Positions 1-9,925 are shown, numbered from the stretch's first letter. The stretch is 26,033 nt of DNA from Acephala macrosclerotiorum (GCA_014904845.1 MU119700.1:1-26033), one strand, 5' to 3'. Translations and numbers: made by a program. The notes: a model not told the origin generated them from the letters alone.

Positions 1-396
1 TAGAGCATTACGCATATTTCTTCTAAGTTTTAATAAAGTGGCAAGTAGATTCCCGGTAAATTTTGGGCTAGTAATAAAAGGGTTGAGTAAAATGATGCAA
101 TTCGCTAATAAACTCGCTTAAATATTGCATTCTCTGAGTTTAACACCCCACTTCTCTATTAAGACGTCAAATGAAATACAATCCGAGGAAGCAATTTAAT
201 TAGAATTGTTCGAAATACTTGGGATTTTAATTCTTGTGTATTTTTAAAAGGTGGTTATTGTGATGCGCAGCGTGGAATAAGGCGAGTTTTGGTGTAAAAA
301 CAGCAAATCACGGGAACTTTATGCCAGTTACTGTACCAAAGGTTGAATACTGCTGAGATTTTTCTGTACTTGTGCTCAAGTACCATGACATCTTGA
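1..396. other. Noncoding flank, moderately AT-rich
   Basis: No open reading frame with protein-like composition is visible on either strand. The first 250 bases are AT-rich but contain normal CpA and CpT dinucleotides, unlike the block after 10,385, so they do not look RIP-mutated. The right part is probably the 3' untranslated region of the minus-strand membrane protein gene that ends at 397. No clear polyadenylation signal or repeat was recognised. Confidence 0.5.
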
Positions 397-1758
397 TTAA
401 CCTTCTCCTGCCTCTTGTCTAGGCGGACCTATTCTTCTCATCTCGAATTGTCTCAACGCCCCTTCAACCATTTGAACAAAGCGTCTGTTTTCCCGATACC
501 GTCGTTGAAGATATTTGAACAACGGCGGAGCGGCCTCAAACCCCACGAAAAGAAAGACACCTGCGAGCAAAGCATAAGGCTGATCCTCATCTTTGATCGA
601 TTGAGGTGAACAAGGCATGAAGTAACAAGACTCGGTGATCCACGACTCGGAATTTCTGCGTAGATACCCATCCCAAACATAATACCCGCCACATATACCG
701 ATGAAGGCAGCTAGTAGAAAAGGAATGAACCATGGAAGAACAAAAGCCGAACGTGAAAAAAGTGGACGGAAGGCCAACCAAAACCAGTTCTTACTCTTCA
801 TGCCTGCGATAAAGACAAAGACAACAATTAGTAGCGCAGCACAAGAAATGTAAACATAGACTGTCATAATTTTAGAAAGAATCTTTCTCTTCATAAGATC
901 ATCAATCACGACATCTTTTTCAACCATTGCCTGAAATAGGTCTGAGTCGCGGTAGATGAACCATATGATACCAAGGTGTGCAAGTCAAAGAAGCATGAGG
1001 CAAGCAACAACGAGGTTCGTGTCACGAAACCAAGCCTCCACTCCCCTCACGTACAATGCTGGAAGTAGCCGGAATGCCATGTCGCCATTTGGGAGCCGAT
1101 GAAACAGGCATGTGGTTGCCAAAAGAGCAATTAGCGGCAATACTAATCCAACGATCATGGTCCTCATTCGGTGACGCCTGGAGCCCGAGTTTTCAAATAA
1201 TGTGAACGTGACGTGAAGTTGTAGCAAGGCATGAAAACTACCCCAGAAGAGAACATTAAAGCCTGCGCCAAAGGTTCCTATGTGTAGACTGAATTTAGCT
1301 TCTTCCTCTGCTGAAGAGAGGGACTGTAAATTGTGGATCGTCTTGAAGATGTCAACAGCGGTCCAATTGATCCCGAAGAGGAAGACCCAGGTGTTCGAAT
1401 CCACCTTGTCCTCGGATTGTTTGATGATCTTCCACCATGCTGCTGTACCAGTGAGGAACCATGCCGCCCAGGCGCCTTGTCCGTAGACGCCGCTAACGTT
1501 CGCGATGCCGAGCGGATCAGGCGTTAAAGTCGTGACATTGAGATAAAGTAATGCTGGTGAATATGACGCTGAAGTGGGTATTGTTTCGGTAGCCCTGAGA
1601 TGAAAATCGCTGATTCGGGCTAGGCTTGTTCTTGTAGGGCTGGAAGTTGTCGGCGCTTGGCTGCTTGTATGCGTTTCCAGTGCGACACCTTCAATGGCGT
1701 CAACAAGAAGAAGTGTTACACTGAGCTGTAGCAGCGACCTGAATACTAGTCTGCTCAT
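397..1758 (-). pseudogene. Multi-pass membrane protein of unknown function, interrupted by one in-frame TGA
   Basis: Two minus-strand reading frames, 985-1758 (257 aa) and 397-927 (176 aa), are in the same frame and separated only by a TGA at 985-987. The codons between the TGA and the Met at 927 are open and read as membrane-like sequence (LAHLGIIWFIYRDSDLFQA). Without the stop the product would be about 453 aa. It starts at ATG 1756-1758 with a likely signal peptide (MSRLVFRSLLQLSVTLLLVD), then a Ser/Thr-rich lumenal stretch with an NVT glycosylation site, then about eight hydrophobic segments, for example around VLPLIALLATTCLF and AALLIVVFVFIAG, and a basic C-terminal tail. The stretch NVSGVYGQGAWAAWFLTG resembles uncharacterised fungal membrane proteins as I remember them; no function is known to me. 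The TGA may be a nonsense mutation, a sequencing error or a leaky stop (TGA followed by C). Confidence 0.6.
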
Positions 1759-1813
1759 TGTTCAATATAGGAGCAATTGTGAGAATGAAGAAGCCCATTT
1801 GAGAAATAGAATT

Positions 1814-2113
1814 TCAATATCTGAAGTATGCTGTGTGTTGACCAGGTGGAGGCTTGGCCACCTGCATCTGGAGGCTGTGCAACACGAAGGTACTCGATGA
1901 CAACCTGTGGCGCTTTCTAAGAGCTTCGAAGATGAACACGGAAAGAAAGCCTAGCAGAAGAAACATCGATCCCGACTGCCAGGTTTGAAGCAATTGAAAA
2001 CTGATTCGAAACTTTTGCACCTTCGAGAGCAAAATGCTCGGTGGTACGAAGGGGTGAACTTGGAGCAATAATTCGAAGAAACACCTCGCCTCACGACTCG
2101 AGACGAACTTCAC
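1814..2113 (-). pseudogene. Possible relic of a membrane protein C-terminus
   Basis: A 99-aa minus-strand reading frame contains one strong hydrophobic segment (SMFLLLGFLSVFIFEA) followed by a basic RKRHR stop-transfer. It lies just upstream of the interrupted membrane protein gene. The segment loosely recalls the last membrane segment of that gene (LLAGVFLFVGFEA, then QRRYR), which could mean an old tandem duplicate of which only the 3' end remains. The similarity is short and hydrophobic, so chance is quite possible. No start context, intron or other domain supports it as a working gene. Confidence 0.2.
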
Positions 2114-2532
2114 TTGCTCTGTGAAGGCCTAAAGCCTTACTACGTCCCAAATCATTTTGTTCTTTTTGGTTTCAACATTTACACTTCTCATTTACTCTAG
2201 ATCCAGCATGAAAAAGATAAAGCATGCATCGACCATAACATCAAGAGCAGCAAAGAACGCGAAGCCGCTCAATGCCCTGAAATGTAGCAATGGATAGCTT
2301 AGAATCCTGTGGAGTCTAGTCTGTAGGCCGCTGAAATACAGTAGTTCAAGCCCGGAGCTAGCGCCCGGCCACTAGAATCCCTGAGAGGCGGGGTAGTTTA
2401 CCCCGCACTTGTAACCACATCACTGTATTTCTCCTCCGCAGAAGCACTTCTGTAGAGAAAATCAGGATTAAAACCACCTGAGCCTGAGATGCCAGGTAAT
2501 TCGACAGCAACCTAGAACATGACAACCAAAAT
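2114..2532. other. Noncoding stretch with one GC-rich hairpin
   Basis: I see no coding potential here. The stretch contains a perfect short inverted repeat at 2388-2406 and a locally GC-rich patch around 2351-2406, described separately. The rest looks like unconstrained intergenic DNA. Confidence 0.4.
2388..2406. repeat. Perfect 8-base inverted repeat with 3-base loop
   Basis: GCGGGGTA at 2388-2395 and TACCCCGC at 2399-2406 are exact reverse complements around the loop GTT. It is GC-rich against an ordinary background. There is no known role; it may be part of a decayed small mobile element, but no flanking terminal repeats were found. Confidence 0.5.
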
Positions 2533-2733
2533 TTAGTCGACGAAAGATGCCTTTGAATGCTCGAGTTTCGTAAAGCACCCTTTCAAATCACCCTGGAGCT
2601 TCGATACTTTGGTCTGGTCCCGCTCCTGTAAGCAATACTTCCAGACCGTCTTCCCACTTGACGACTTGCTCGACAGATTCGATGGCTTTTCGGCCTTAGC
2701 ATCTAGTTTTGTATAGATACTCATACCTTCCAT
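2533..2733 (-). pseudogene. Possible fragment of a fungal STAND/NACHT N-terminal domain
   Basis: A 66-aa minus-strand frame includes GKTVWKYCLQERDQTKVSKL followed by a helix-like stretch with KLEHSKASF. The arrangement of a WK(Y/W) segment, a charged linker and then an amphipathic helix resembles the end of N-terminal domains of fungal STAND proteins, and is comparable in layout with the better-supported copy at 8,090-8,190 (WRSIKWELFKKNDVVNLQQT). No upstream or downstream partner exon was found. This is a pattern-level impression from a short sequence, and a chance ORF is a real alternative. Confidence 0.22.
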
Positions 2734-4886
2734 GCAAAAGACAAAAGAGAAATCTTCAAGCCTACAAGGCTTTCAAAACATTCACTTCAGACGCTGCTGC
2801 TAAGTGACATGGTATATCATTCACTGACACAGTAAGGCCATCTCTTTCGTCACAAAATGTTGTGACTCTTCCACTGCTTCGTGCAAGGAAACTGACTCCT
2901 CCAGCTTCTAGCAGGATATAAAATACTTTTTGAAGAACCGCAGGAAAAATTGCACTTGTCCGCCGCAATGGCATACTTATGGATGGACGAATCTCTGCGA
3001 AGCCAAACCAGACATTAGGAGGCGGAAGTCAAGTCATCCTTCAAGACTTTATTTGACGACTTTAACAATATACGCTGGGATGCATTCCTGACATAAGAGC
3101 GCTTACCTTTGCAAGAGAGGTATTAAGATGAAAACGATGAACCGTTGGTAGCAAAAGCACACTTGACAACAAAAACAAGAAAGGAGAACTTGTGAAGAAA
3201 GCGTCACAAGGAAGTTGGACATGCGTGGAGTGGAAGGATACCTTCCCACTACCTTCCGCCTTCCCATAGCTCTAATGACTCAGCGCCTGTAGGAGAACGC
3301 TATTGAGCCGTTGAGAGAAAGCGTCAAGCGCAAGATTGGACTTCTTCTTTCCTTCTGCTGGGACTGTTGGGAGAGAGTATTTATGCTCTCGCTTCAAAGC
3401 ACCGCGAAGCTTTTGACAGCTCGACTCACAGCCGTTATAAAAGCGATCTAATAAGTCATCCGCGTGAATCCTGCATTTGGTAAGAAAGGATACTTTGATT
3501 CACTTGGACAACGAATTTTGCTTCATTCGTGAAGCTGCCATAAGTTAGTTCAAGCGTCTTTCAAGCAGCCACCACGCAGTCTCATTGGGTATACACCCCC
3601 TTCCCAATACTTCAAAAAGACGATAACCGCCCTCATTGGGCTTAGACAGCAACAAGTATTCCTGCCACTAGACTGAACACGAGGAGACGCATTTCAAATT
3701 ATCTCTTAGGGGGTCCTTTCGTGAAGTTGTAACCAAAACCTTTACTAGAATATTCGTCTGTAGTATGAAGCACGAAATGTCGCAGCGAATATAAAGAGCT
3801 TGACGAAAATTTGCAAAGCCGACAGCATATTATCTGGAACTTTTGTGTAATATATAGCACTTGCCCCTCATAACGCCAGGAGGAGTGCGCGACATCTAAA
3901 TAGACAGATATGAAAGTGTTGACAACGACACTCTCCTCGCCTGGGAAAATGGGATCAGCGTACGACATTTAATAGAAAATGTCTAGACGAATGTTTGCAA
4001 CCTTGACAAACAACATATTGCTCTATTCAGAGCTGATTATTAACACGCGACATCCCAACCCAGCTCACTCGACGAATTCATACGACCTTAGTAATAATAT
4101 CTCTTCTCTCTCCCAACCCCCACATCAGCAAACAACACCTAACGCCCATCCTCCAGACGAATATCCAAAACTTGAAACCGAAATTTCAAGGCACGAGACG
4201 ACTTTGATAGGAACTTGGGATTCTCTTGCCATATACTTGCTTCCTAAGCTAGGAAGTTTATCATTCTACTAGAGGCCCGAAAACCAAGTGCAGAATCCCG
4301 TAACATCGGTAGTAATAGTGCCATGGTATGGTATATGGTTCGGAGTTGGCAGGAGGAGAGCTTTTATACCTACGAGGTGGCTCCCGTGGAGATGAGAACC
4401 GGTGAATTTTCGGAGTAGTTACTTCATGTCCCATATCTCAAAGTGACAAACGATTGCTGAAATGGCAGAATGAATATCTATCTATAGCTTGAAAGTAACA
4501 TTATGTCACACTATAAAGAATGTTAAAAAATAGGTGGGACTACCACCAAGTCCAAATGTCCAAATCTCAACTGAATTTGAATCAAAAATAATGCACAGCA
4601 AAATTTTTGAGTATAAATAGATAATTGAAAGATTCATATGCCCATCCAGTGTCTGTAACATCAAACATGTCCAAAGACATCGCCCAAACAAAGAGGTATA
4701 CCCAAGTATCATCGAGAAACCCAACTCCCATTCCATTTCATAATTCCACTTCATTTCCAGACCGTAAAACGCCGGCCGGTGTATCTCATCCTTTCATTTC
4801 CTCATCCTCATCAATCCTCTTCATCAACCCCTCATAATTACATCATCAACAAGAATAACATTCGTTATTGTTGCAATGTTGGCGTA
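2734..4886. other. Long gene-poor intergenic region
   Basis: Several short frames occur (2762-2974 minus, 3699-3968 minus, 3979-4272 plus, 4506-4754 minus), but none shows recognisable motifs or credible splice structure. Two imperfect copies of a motif of about 30 bases, sharing GAAAGCGTCA and TTGGAC, lie near 3194 and 3312. CTCATTGGG occurs twice near 3581 and 3632. A 6-base inverted repeat, AATAAC at 4854-4859 and GTTATT at 4864-4869, sits just past the stop codon of the patatin-like gene and would lie in its 3' untranslated region. No RNA gene was recognised. Confidence 0.4.
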
Positions 4887-6817
4887 TCATCTCCCCCTAT
4901 AATCAGGCTTCCTCCCCACCACCGGCGGAGGCCCATCATCCGGATACGGTAATACAGGCCTCTGTCTCAACCCATCCATCGGCAATCCCGTACTCAGATC
5001 ATTAATCGGCGTCTTCGGCGGCAAAGGCGGAGGCTCAACTCTATTGCTCGGCCTCTTCACCTGTTCATGCTGTCTTGGATATTCATCCGAACTCACGATT
5101 GCAATCATATCTCCTCCACCATTTGTGCGGTATTCTGCGGGCGTGGGAGCTTGGATCACGAATCTATCGGCGTTTGGGTCGGGTATCTTTGGGGCGGAAG
5201 TCTTGGGTGAGGTGTAAGATTGGTTTTCTGAGGAGGTGCGTGGGGAGGGTGTTTTGCGGTTTCGTGGTACTTCGAGGGTGTCGTGGTGGCCGGATTCGTA
5301 GCTTGGTCGTGGGGGAGGGGAGCGTGGTGGTTGAGGGAGGGGGATATCGGCTGGGAGTTCGACGGCTGTGGGGTAGGCTTCAGGGACGTCTTGGAGGGGT
5401 TGCTGGGGGAGGGGTCTGTAGTAGTCGCCGCCTGTTCGTTCGGCTTCAAAACGCATTTTTGCTCGGTGGATCTTGGCAAGTTTGGCTGCTGCTTCCCAGG
5501 TGGAGTTTTGGATCTCTTTCTTGCTGAGGTAGCGTTTTGTGCCGGTGCTGATGTCTGCCAGGCGGTTCCATTCGTTCATGCCGAATTCTCCAACTCCGAT
5601 TTCGACGTTGAAGCGGTAGTAGTTCTCGATGTTGACGCCTCTCTTGGATAGGCCTTCTCGGACCATATATTGATGTGTCTCCTCGCAACCTTCGATTTTC
5701 GAGATCAATCGTCTCCTAGCCTCTGCGAACTCGCCCATAAAGCCTTCATACCAAAGATGTGAGCTCTGATCACTACCTCCAGGTCGCTTTCCTGTTCCAA
5801 TACTGAAGAAGACTCCTACATCACGACCTGGCCACTCATTCACGCAAGCCTCGTCTAAGGCTAGCGGAGCTGGATTGTATTGTCCTGCGCCTTCATCGAT
5901 GAACACTGACTGTCCTACTGTGATCGGTTTGAAGGCTAGTCCAGTGGCACAAGTTGCTCTTCCTGCCTGCCAGATTGTGCAATCGAATTCTGGAGACGGT
6001 TCTTTTCGTGAGTCGTATGATCGTAGAATCGCTGGAGCACCGCCTTTCGGAGTTCCTTGGTAGATAGCTGTAACGGCACTGGCGTTCGTTAGTTTGGTAG
6101 AATGCGCGCTGGGGTTGGGTATACTCACGTCTTGGTTCTTTTCTCCCTGTTGTCGTACAACAGAGCCTCGCCATCGCCATATCTCAATCCCACCATCGGT
6201 CGGCTCTGGTAGGTCGCAGGACTCCTGTTACTGAAGCTTGCGACACTGGCATTGCTTGCATGTCTTTTCGGGATGTTCCTGGTCAGCGGGCTGATAGGGC
6301 TCATCATACCCAAGCCTTCGGGCTCATCGCCATCGTTTCCTTCATCCTCGTATATGGTATGTTCCCTCACACACTCTCTGATGGCCTCTTCCAACTTCGA
6401 CGCCTTGAACAATGTCGACCGGTATGGTATTCCAGCGATTGTCTTGTCCGTCTCGAAGACTTTCCTCGTCATCCGTACGTAAACTTCTTTGCACGTCTCC
6501 AAATCCAGTCGGAGTCGCCCCAGCATAATCGCGATTAAGCCACCCGTTCCGGTACCGACAATTAGGTCAAAATGGTCTGCAGGTTTAGGAATCTCATGTC
6601 TTCGAGGTGCTTTTCCTTCGGTTTCAACATAGAGTCGGTGCATAAGCTCTTGGATGATAATGAACATTGAATAGCCCCGCACTCCTCCGCCATCTGTGAC
6701 GCATTATTATTGCCGGGTCTTCCAAGCATCGTGAAGTTTCTTACCTAAAGACAGAATACGAAGAGGAGGTCCCTTCGTGGTATCTTTTCGCCGCAAGGCG
6801 CTGGCGTTGTTTTCCAT
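4887..6817 (-). CDS. Patatin-like phospholipase-family protein, three exons
   Basis: Exons on the minus strand are 6745-6817, 6129-6693 and 4887-6078. The introns (6694-6744, 51 bases; 6079-6128, 50 bases) both have GT and AG ends and keep the frame, giving 609 aa. The start is ATG 6815-6817, the only Met upstream of the first domain in that frame. The sequence LRILSLDGGGVRG at residues 19-31 is the patatin oxyanion-hole motif, and splicing of exon 1 to exon 2 recreates its Asp codon. The nucleophile elbow, expected as GxSxG, reads GTGTGG at residues 71-76, so Gly 73 stands where the catalytic Ser is expected. The Asp motif reads DEGAGQYNP from residue 274. The C-terminal 200 residues are Pro-rich with SH3-ligand-like PPPLPPKTP near 561-569. 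Patatins hydrolyse lipid acyl esters; activity here is doubtful. The gene is divergent from the decayed gene at 7749. Confidence 0.92.
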
Positions 6818-7748
6818 CGTGACCGGCGGTTGGGAGTTGCTGGCGCTGTTTCCTCCTTCAGGTATCGATGGGAGTCCTCTACTTTTGCGTCGCTGCGACC
6901 CTGATGTGTTTGCTCCTGGAGCAGCGAGGAACTTCAGGCGCGCCGTCGTGACCGCTGTTCTGCGAAGATGACTGTGATGGTTTGTGAATGTGGCGAGATA
7001 GCAGACGAGATGTCAGCCGCAAAGAGATGGTTAGATTATCAGTAGATTGATGGATATTCTGGCTGGTCGCTCGAAATGACGCTGTTGCAAGGCTATGAAG
7101 AGCTGACAGGGATGTTTTTGGTGGGCTGCTATGATGTAGTTCTCAAGGTTCCGAGCTTTCAAGACTTCGGATGATCAACACTCCACACTTTCACCGAACT
7201 GCGCTTTGCTCCTCGGACTCTCGCAGATTGACGGTTTGATGGATCGTGATTGAAGATGTTTCTCGAAGGTGATTCCTAAGATTAGGTCTCTGGACTCGAC
7301 TCTGGATGCGAAGAGCGCTTACGAGGAGTTTGTCCCTCAAGAACTTTCGCCCAATTATCCGTATCCCCTCTTTCTCGCCAAAGATCAACTGCAAATCCTC
7401 GAGGTTCTTTTCGGCGTGCGCGGTCTTCGATGATACCCTCGTCGCTTGATTGGGTGCGTCTGCAGCTTGTTGCCTGTTCAATATGGCGTTGATTGGATGT
7501 CCCTTGTCTTCAGCTCAAGAGGGGCGCAGTTTCATGAGTGAGGGGTGGCTGTGCCTTTTGAACAGCCAGGATGCGATGCAAACGGACAGCAGAGTGTGGG
7601 CCAACTTGCAGGTACCCGCTTGGAGACGGTCTTTGATAGTTCAGAGCACGAGGCTCTCACGAGTACGTGTTGGGTTTCGGAACATCGGCGAGGACATCTG
7701 CGAGCATGATATTCGCGCTCAGAGGAATCATGGTCTCCACACATCTTG
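6818..7748. promoter_or_regulatory. Shared upstream region between divergent genes
   Basis: About 930 bases separate the start of the patatin-like gene (minus) from the start of the decayed STAND-N/SH3/WW gene (plus). The patatin frame stays open upstream of its ATG to about 7,016 but has no other Met, so that part is probably 5' untranslated. Short frames at 7191-7481 (minus), 7450-7749 (plus) and 7532-7813 (minus) lack motifs. No TATA box or binding site could be assigned with confidence, so the promoter role is inferred only from the gene layout. Confidence 0.4.
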
Positions 7749-8334
7749 ATGATGCCAGCCCCTGAAGCTTTGTTAATCACGAACACGACTCTCTCTATCA
7801 CCGTAAAAAGCATTCACAGCGTGCCAAAAAGCCTACAGCCTCGTCAAGGACATCGGAGATGCCCCGAAGTACATCCAACGATTGTCGACAGATGTTCAAG
7901 GCCTGTATCAAGTACTCAGTCTCCTGCAGACCGCCTTGACGGACAATGGTTCACGGAGTGCTCAGCTACCATGGCAGATGGCTCAGGACCTCGAAGTCCT
8001 CGGAGCCTGCTCAAAACTCGGCATCGATGTTATGACAGTCGTTGGTCCTCTCATAGGAGCCAACGGGGCAGTCAAGGGTGGCACTTGGAGGTCCATAAAG
8101 TGGGAATTGTTCAAGAAGAATGATGTCGTGAATCTACAGCAGACTCTGGCAACATGTAAATTGGCCATAAATATGGCAATTTCACCCTTGAACTTGTGAG
8201 TCTGGTGCAATTGTCTATGTACTTGACTAATGTCCCTAGTGTCACAAGAAATCAAACATACACCGCGGTCGAACAGATTCAAAGAGATGTTGCCCAGCTT
8301 CGAAGGCATGCACAGCTGCAAGAACAACAGCAAT
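7749..8334 (+). pseudogene. STAND-type N-terminal domain part (PigL_N/Helo-like) of the decayed gene
   Basis: The segment from 7,831 reads KAYSLVKDIGDAPKYIQRL followed by a helical DVQGLYQVLSLLQTAL, then a Cys/Leu-rich helix and WRSIKWELFKKNDVVNLQQT. This order matches the fungal N-terminal domain found before NACHT or ankyrin regions (the PigL_N or Helo_like_N type, by recollection). After the 44-base intron it continues VTRNQTYTAVEQIQRDVAQL, the usual amphipathic helix at the domain's end, then a Gln-rich stretch that meets TAA 8337. No NACHT or NB-ARC domain follows. The N-terminal 20 or so residues lie in a different frame, so at least one base has been gained or lost. Confidence 0.7.
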
Positions 8335-8377
8335 TATAACAGGCGATGTCCGAGGAGACGCAAGACCTTTCTTCAGT

Positions 8378-8986
8378 GTGGGCCGATTCGAGATTCAGTA
8401 TATCTTCTTACAACATGCCGTTGCAAAGATTTCTCGAAGGACAGAGTCTCTGATCGACTCGGATTCTTCATCTCTGCGAGCTCCAAGTGTGATATCCTAT
8501 CGGACAAGAGACAGCCACGCCGACAGCGCGAATCCATTTGAAGATTCTACTACTTTGAATGCTAGTATGATCGAGAATCGGACGCCTCTCTCGGAGATAC
8601 AAGAAGAATCAAGCTCTAGCACCAGTGATATATCAAGATCCAAGCTAGAGTCTCGAAATGTCGGTGGACCCGCATCCGACGTGTCTTCATGGCCATTATC
8701 CAAGGTAGATAATGCCGCGTCCGAGATTTCAGGCCTCCAGTCCGATGATGTATATCTTACTGAGCTTAACTTCGCGTCATCTATAGAAGACGAAATTCAA
8801 CTTCGTGCTGACGAGGCTTTACACGTAATACACGAGTATGATGATGGATGGGTACTATTTCTGTGTTCTGCTATCTGAAGATATCGCTGACGTTTTTGTT
8901 GGCTCCTTGTGTTCGACAAGATCGATCGGAGCAAAGCGTCTGTCCCCGCAAATGCCTCTCCAGCAGGCCTGTTACGCGCTCCCAAA
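8378..8986 (+). pseudogene. Ser-rich linker and SH3 domain part of the decayed gene
   Basis: The frame from 8378 carries a Ser/Asp/Glu-rich linker and then YLTELNFASSIEDEIQLRAD followed by EALHVIHEYDDGW, a good first half of an SH3 domain (ALYDY-like strand, acidic RT loop, YDDGW). The second half appears in another frame from 8902: APCVRQDRSEQSVCPRKCLS and RPV, matching the usual fungal SH3 ending. Between them, 8852-8901 looks like a 50-base intron: it begins with GT, has a GCTGAC branch-like motif, and would end exactly at a codon boundary, but its last bases are TG instead of AG. SH3 domains bind Pro-rich peptides such as PxxP. Confidence 0.7.
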
Positions 8987-9180
8987 TCATAGTCTTTCAA
9001 CCGTCTCTGGTAACGTCCGATGTGCAGGAGTCCGTTATCAAGTCTCGAGGAACCCTCTTTGCATCTAGTGATGCTCCTGGAATAAGGCCCCCCAAAGCCC
9101 TTCGAGACTAGAAGATATTGGAAGCGTCCCTCCAAACAGAGCAATTTACTGCGTAGCAATCTGAAGAAATATCAAAGCAG

Positions 9181-9434
9181 TGGCATGACGCTCTCCCAAG
9201 CATCATCAAGTGTTATCATACTGATATGTCCACTATCAAAATTTACCGAGCTATTGTGAAGGGCCACAAGAAGTTCTCTAGCGTGATTAGGTAAGATCCA
9301 TCTCCGAGGCCTAAATCCTCTGTACGCTGGGCTCTCTAACACCTTCAAGCTTCAACAGCTTTGAGCGAAAGCTCCTAGCTGAGGGATATCCTATCGGGCC
9401 GACTAAACGCGAACAGCGCTAGCGTGAGCTATTA
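9181..9434 (+). pseudogene. First copy of an unnamed repeated module (with its own intron)
   Basis: The exon at 9181-9290 reads WHDALPSIIKCYHTDMSTIK then IYRAIVKGHKKFSS. Intron 9291-9349 (GTAAGA to CAAG, with CTAAC near its end) joins in frame to SFNSFERKLLAEGYP and then KREQR, TAG at 9420-9422, RELL. A second copy with the same residue pattern and the same intron position starts at 9663. I do not recognise a named domain; the pattern W..AL..II..Y, IY..I, F, F..F..K, AE.YP, REQR may be a fungal module of unknown role. The TAG sits where the second copy has CAG. Confidence 0.6.
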
Positions 9435-9662
9435 GAGAATTCCGGACATACGCTTGCTTCAATGAGTGCAAATAACGACGATGAAACAACTCCGACGCGT
9501 CGCTCTTACATCAGTTTCGACGATGGCACACAGGGTAATAAATCAAAAGCCTCCAAGGATCCACTTCCATCAACCAGTGCACATCATCGCGACGACGCCA
9601 ATCCGGAGCAGGATCATGAAACCCAGTTGCTTGTACAGAGACCACAAGGCATATCAGAGGCG

Positions 9663-9925
9663 TGGGATATTGCTTTATCAGGTATAATCCAACTCTACAA
9701 AAGTAGAACGTCTATTATCCAAATTTATTTTATCATTAGGAGGGACAACAAGACCTTCAGAGCCAGATATCCTAGGAATGAGTCATATCCGTGCCTCTCT
9801 TCCTCTGCCACTAATAGTTCCAAGCTTCAAAGACTTCCAGCAGAAAATACATGCTGAGAGATATCCTACTGACCCCTTCGTACGCGAACAGCGCCAGCGT
9901 CAGTTCCTGAATGAAGAACGCCAAC
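9663..9925 (+). pseudogene. Second copy of the unnamed repeated module
   Basis: The segment 9663-9766 reads WDIALSGIIQLYKSRTSIIQ then IYFIIRRDNKTFRA; after 9824 comes SFKDFQQKIHAERYPTDP then REQRQRQFLNEERQ. The gap 9767-9824 aligns with the intron of the first copy (58 against 59 bases, same phase) but starts with AT where a GT donor is needed, so it would not be spliced normally. Reading straight through gives a frame that ends at a TGA at 9855-9857. The two modules are about 480 bases apart. Confidence 0.6.

Noticed and set aside
3699..3968. 89-codon minus-strand frame
   Set aside because: No recognisable domain, signal peptide or neighbour; likely a chance frame in intergenic DNA.
3979..4272. 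97-codon plus-strand frame starting MSRRMFATL
   Set aside because: Composition is low-complexity (Ser, Pro, Asn, His), no motif or splice partner is seen, and length is within chance.
4854..4869. Inverted repeat just past the patatin-like gene as a transcription terminator
   Set aside because: Hairpin terminators of that kind are bacterial; in a fungal gene a 6-base stem has no known role.
5075..5651. Plus-strand open frames of 122-150 codons opposite the patatin-like gene
   Set aside because: They lie antisense to the Pro-rich coding exon, and their Gly/Val/Arg-rich composition is the complement of Pro-rich codons; no motifs or splice logic support them.
6252..6538. Plus-strand frames of 76 and 92 codons
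   Set aside because: Antisense to exon 2 of the patatin-like gene, which has clear domain motifs on the other strand.
7191..7481. 96-codon minus-strand hydrophilic frame
   Set aside because: Lies in the shared upstream region, lacks any motif, and overlaps another equally weak frame on the plus strand.
8797..9159. 120-codon minus-strand frame
   Set aside because: Antisense to the SH3 region and following segment, whose protein motifs are clear on the plus strand.
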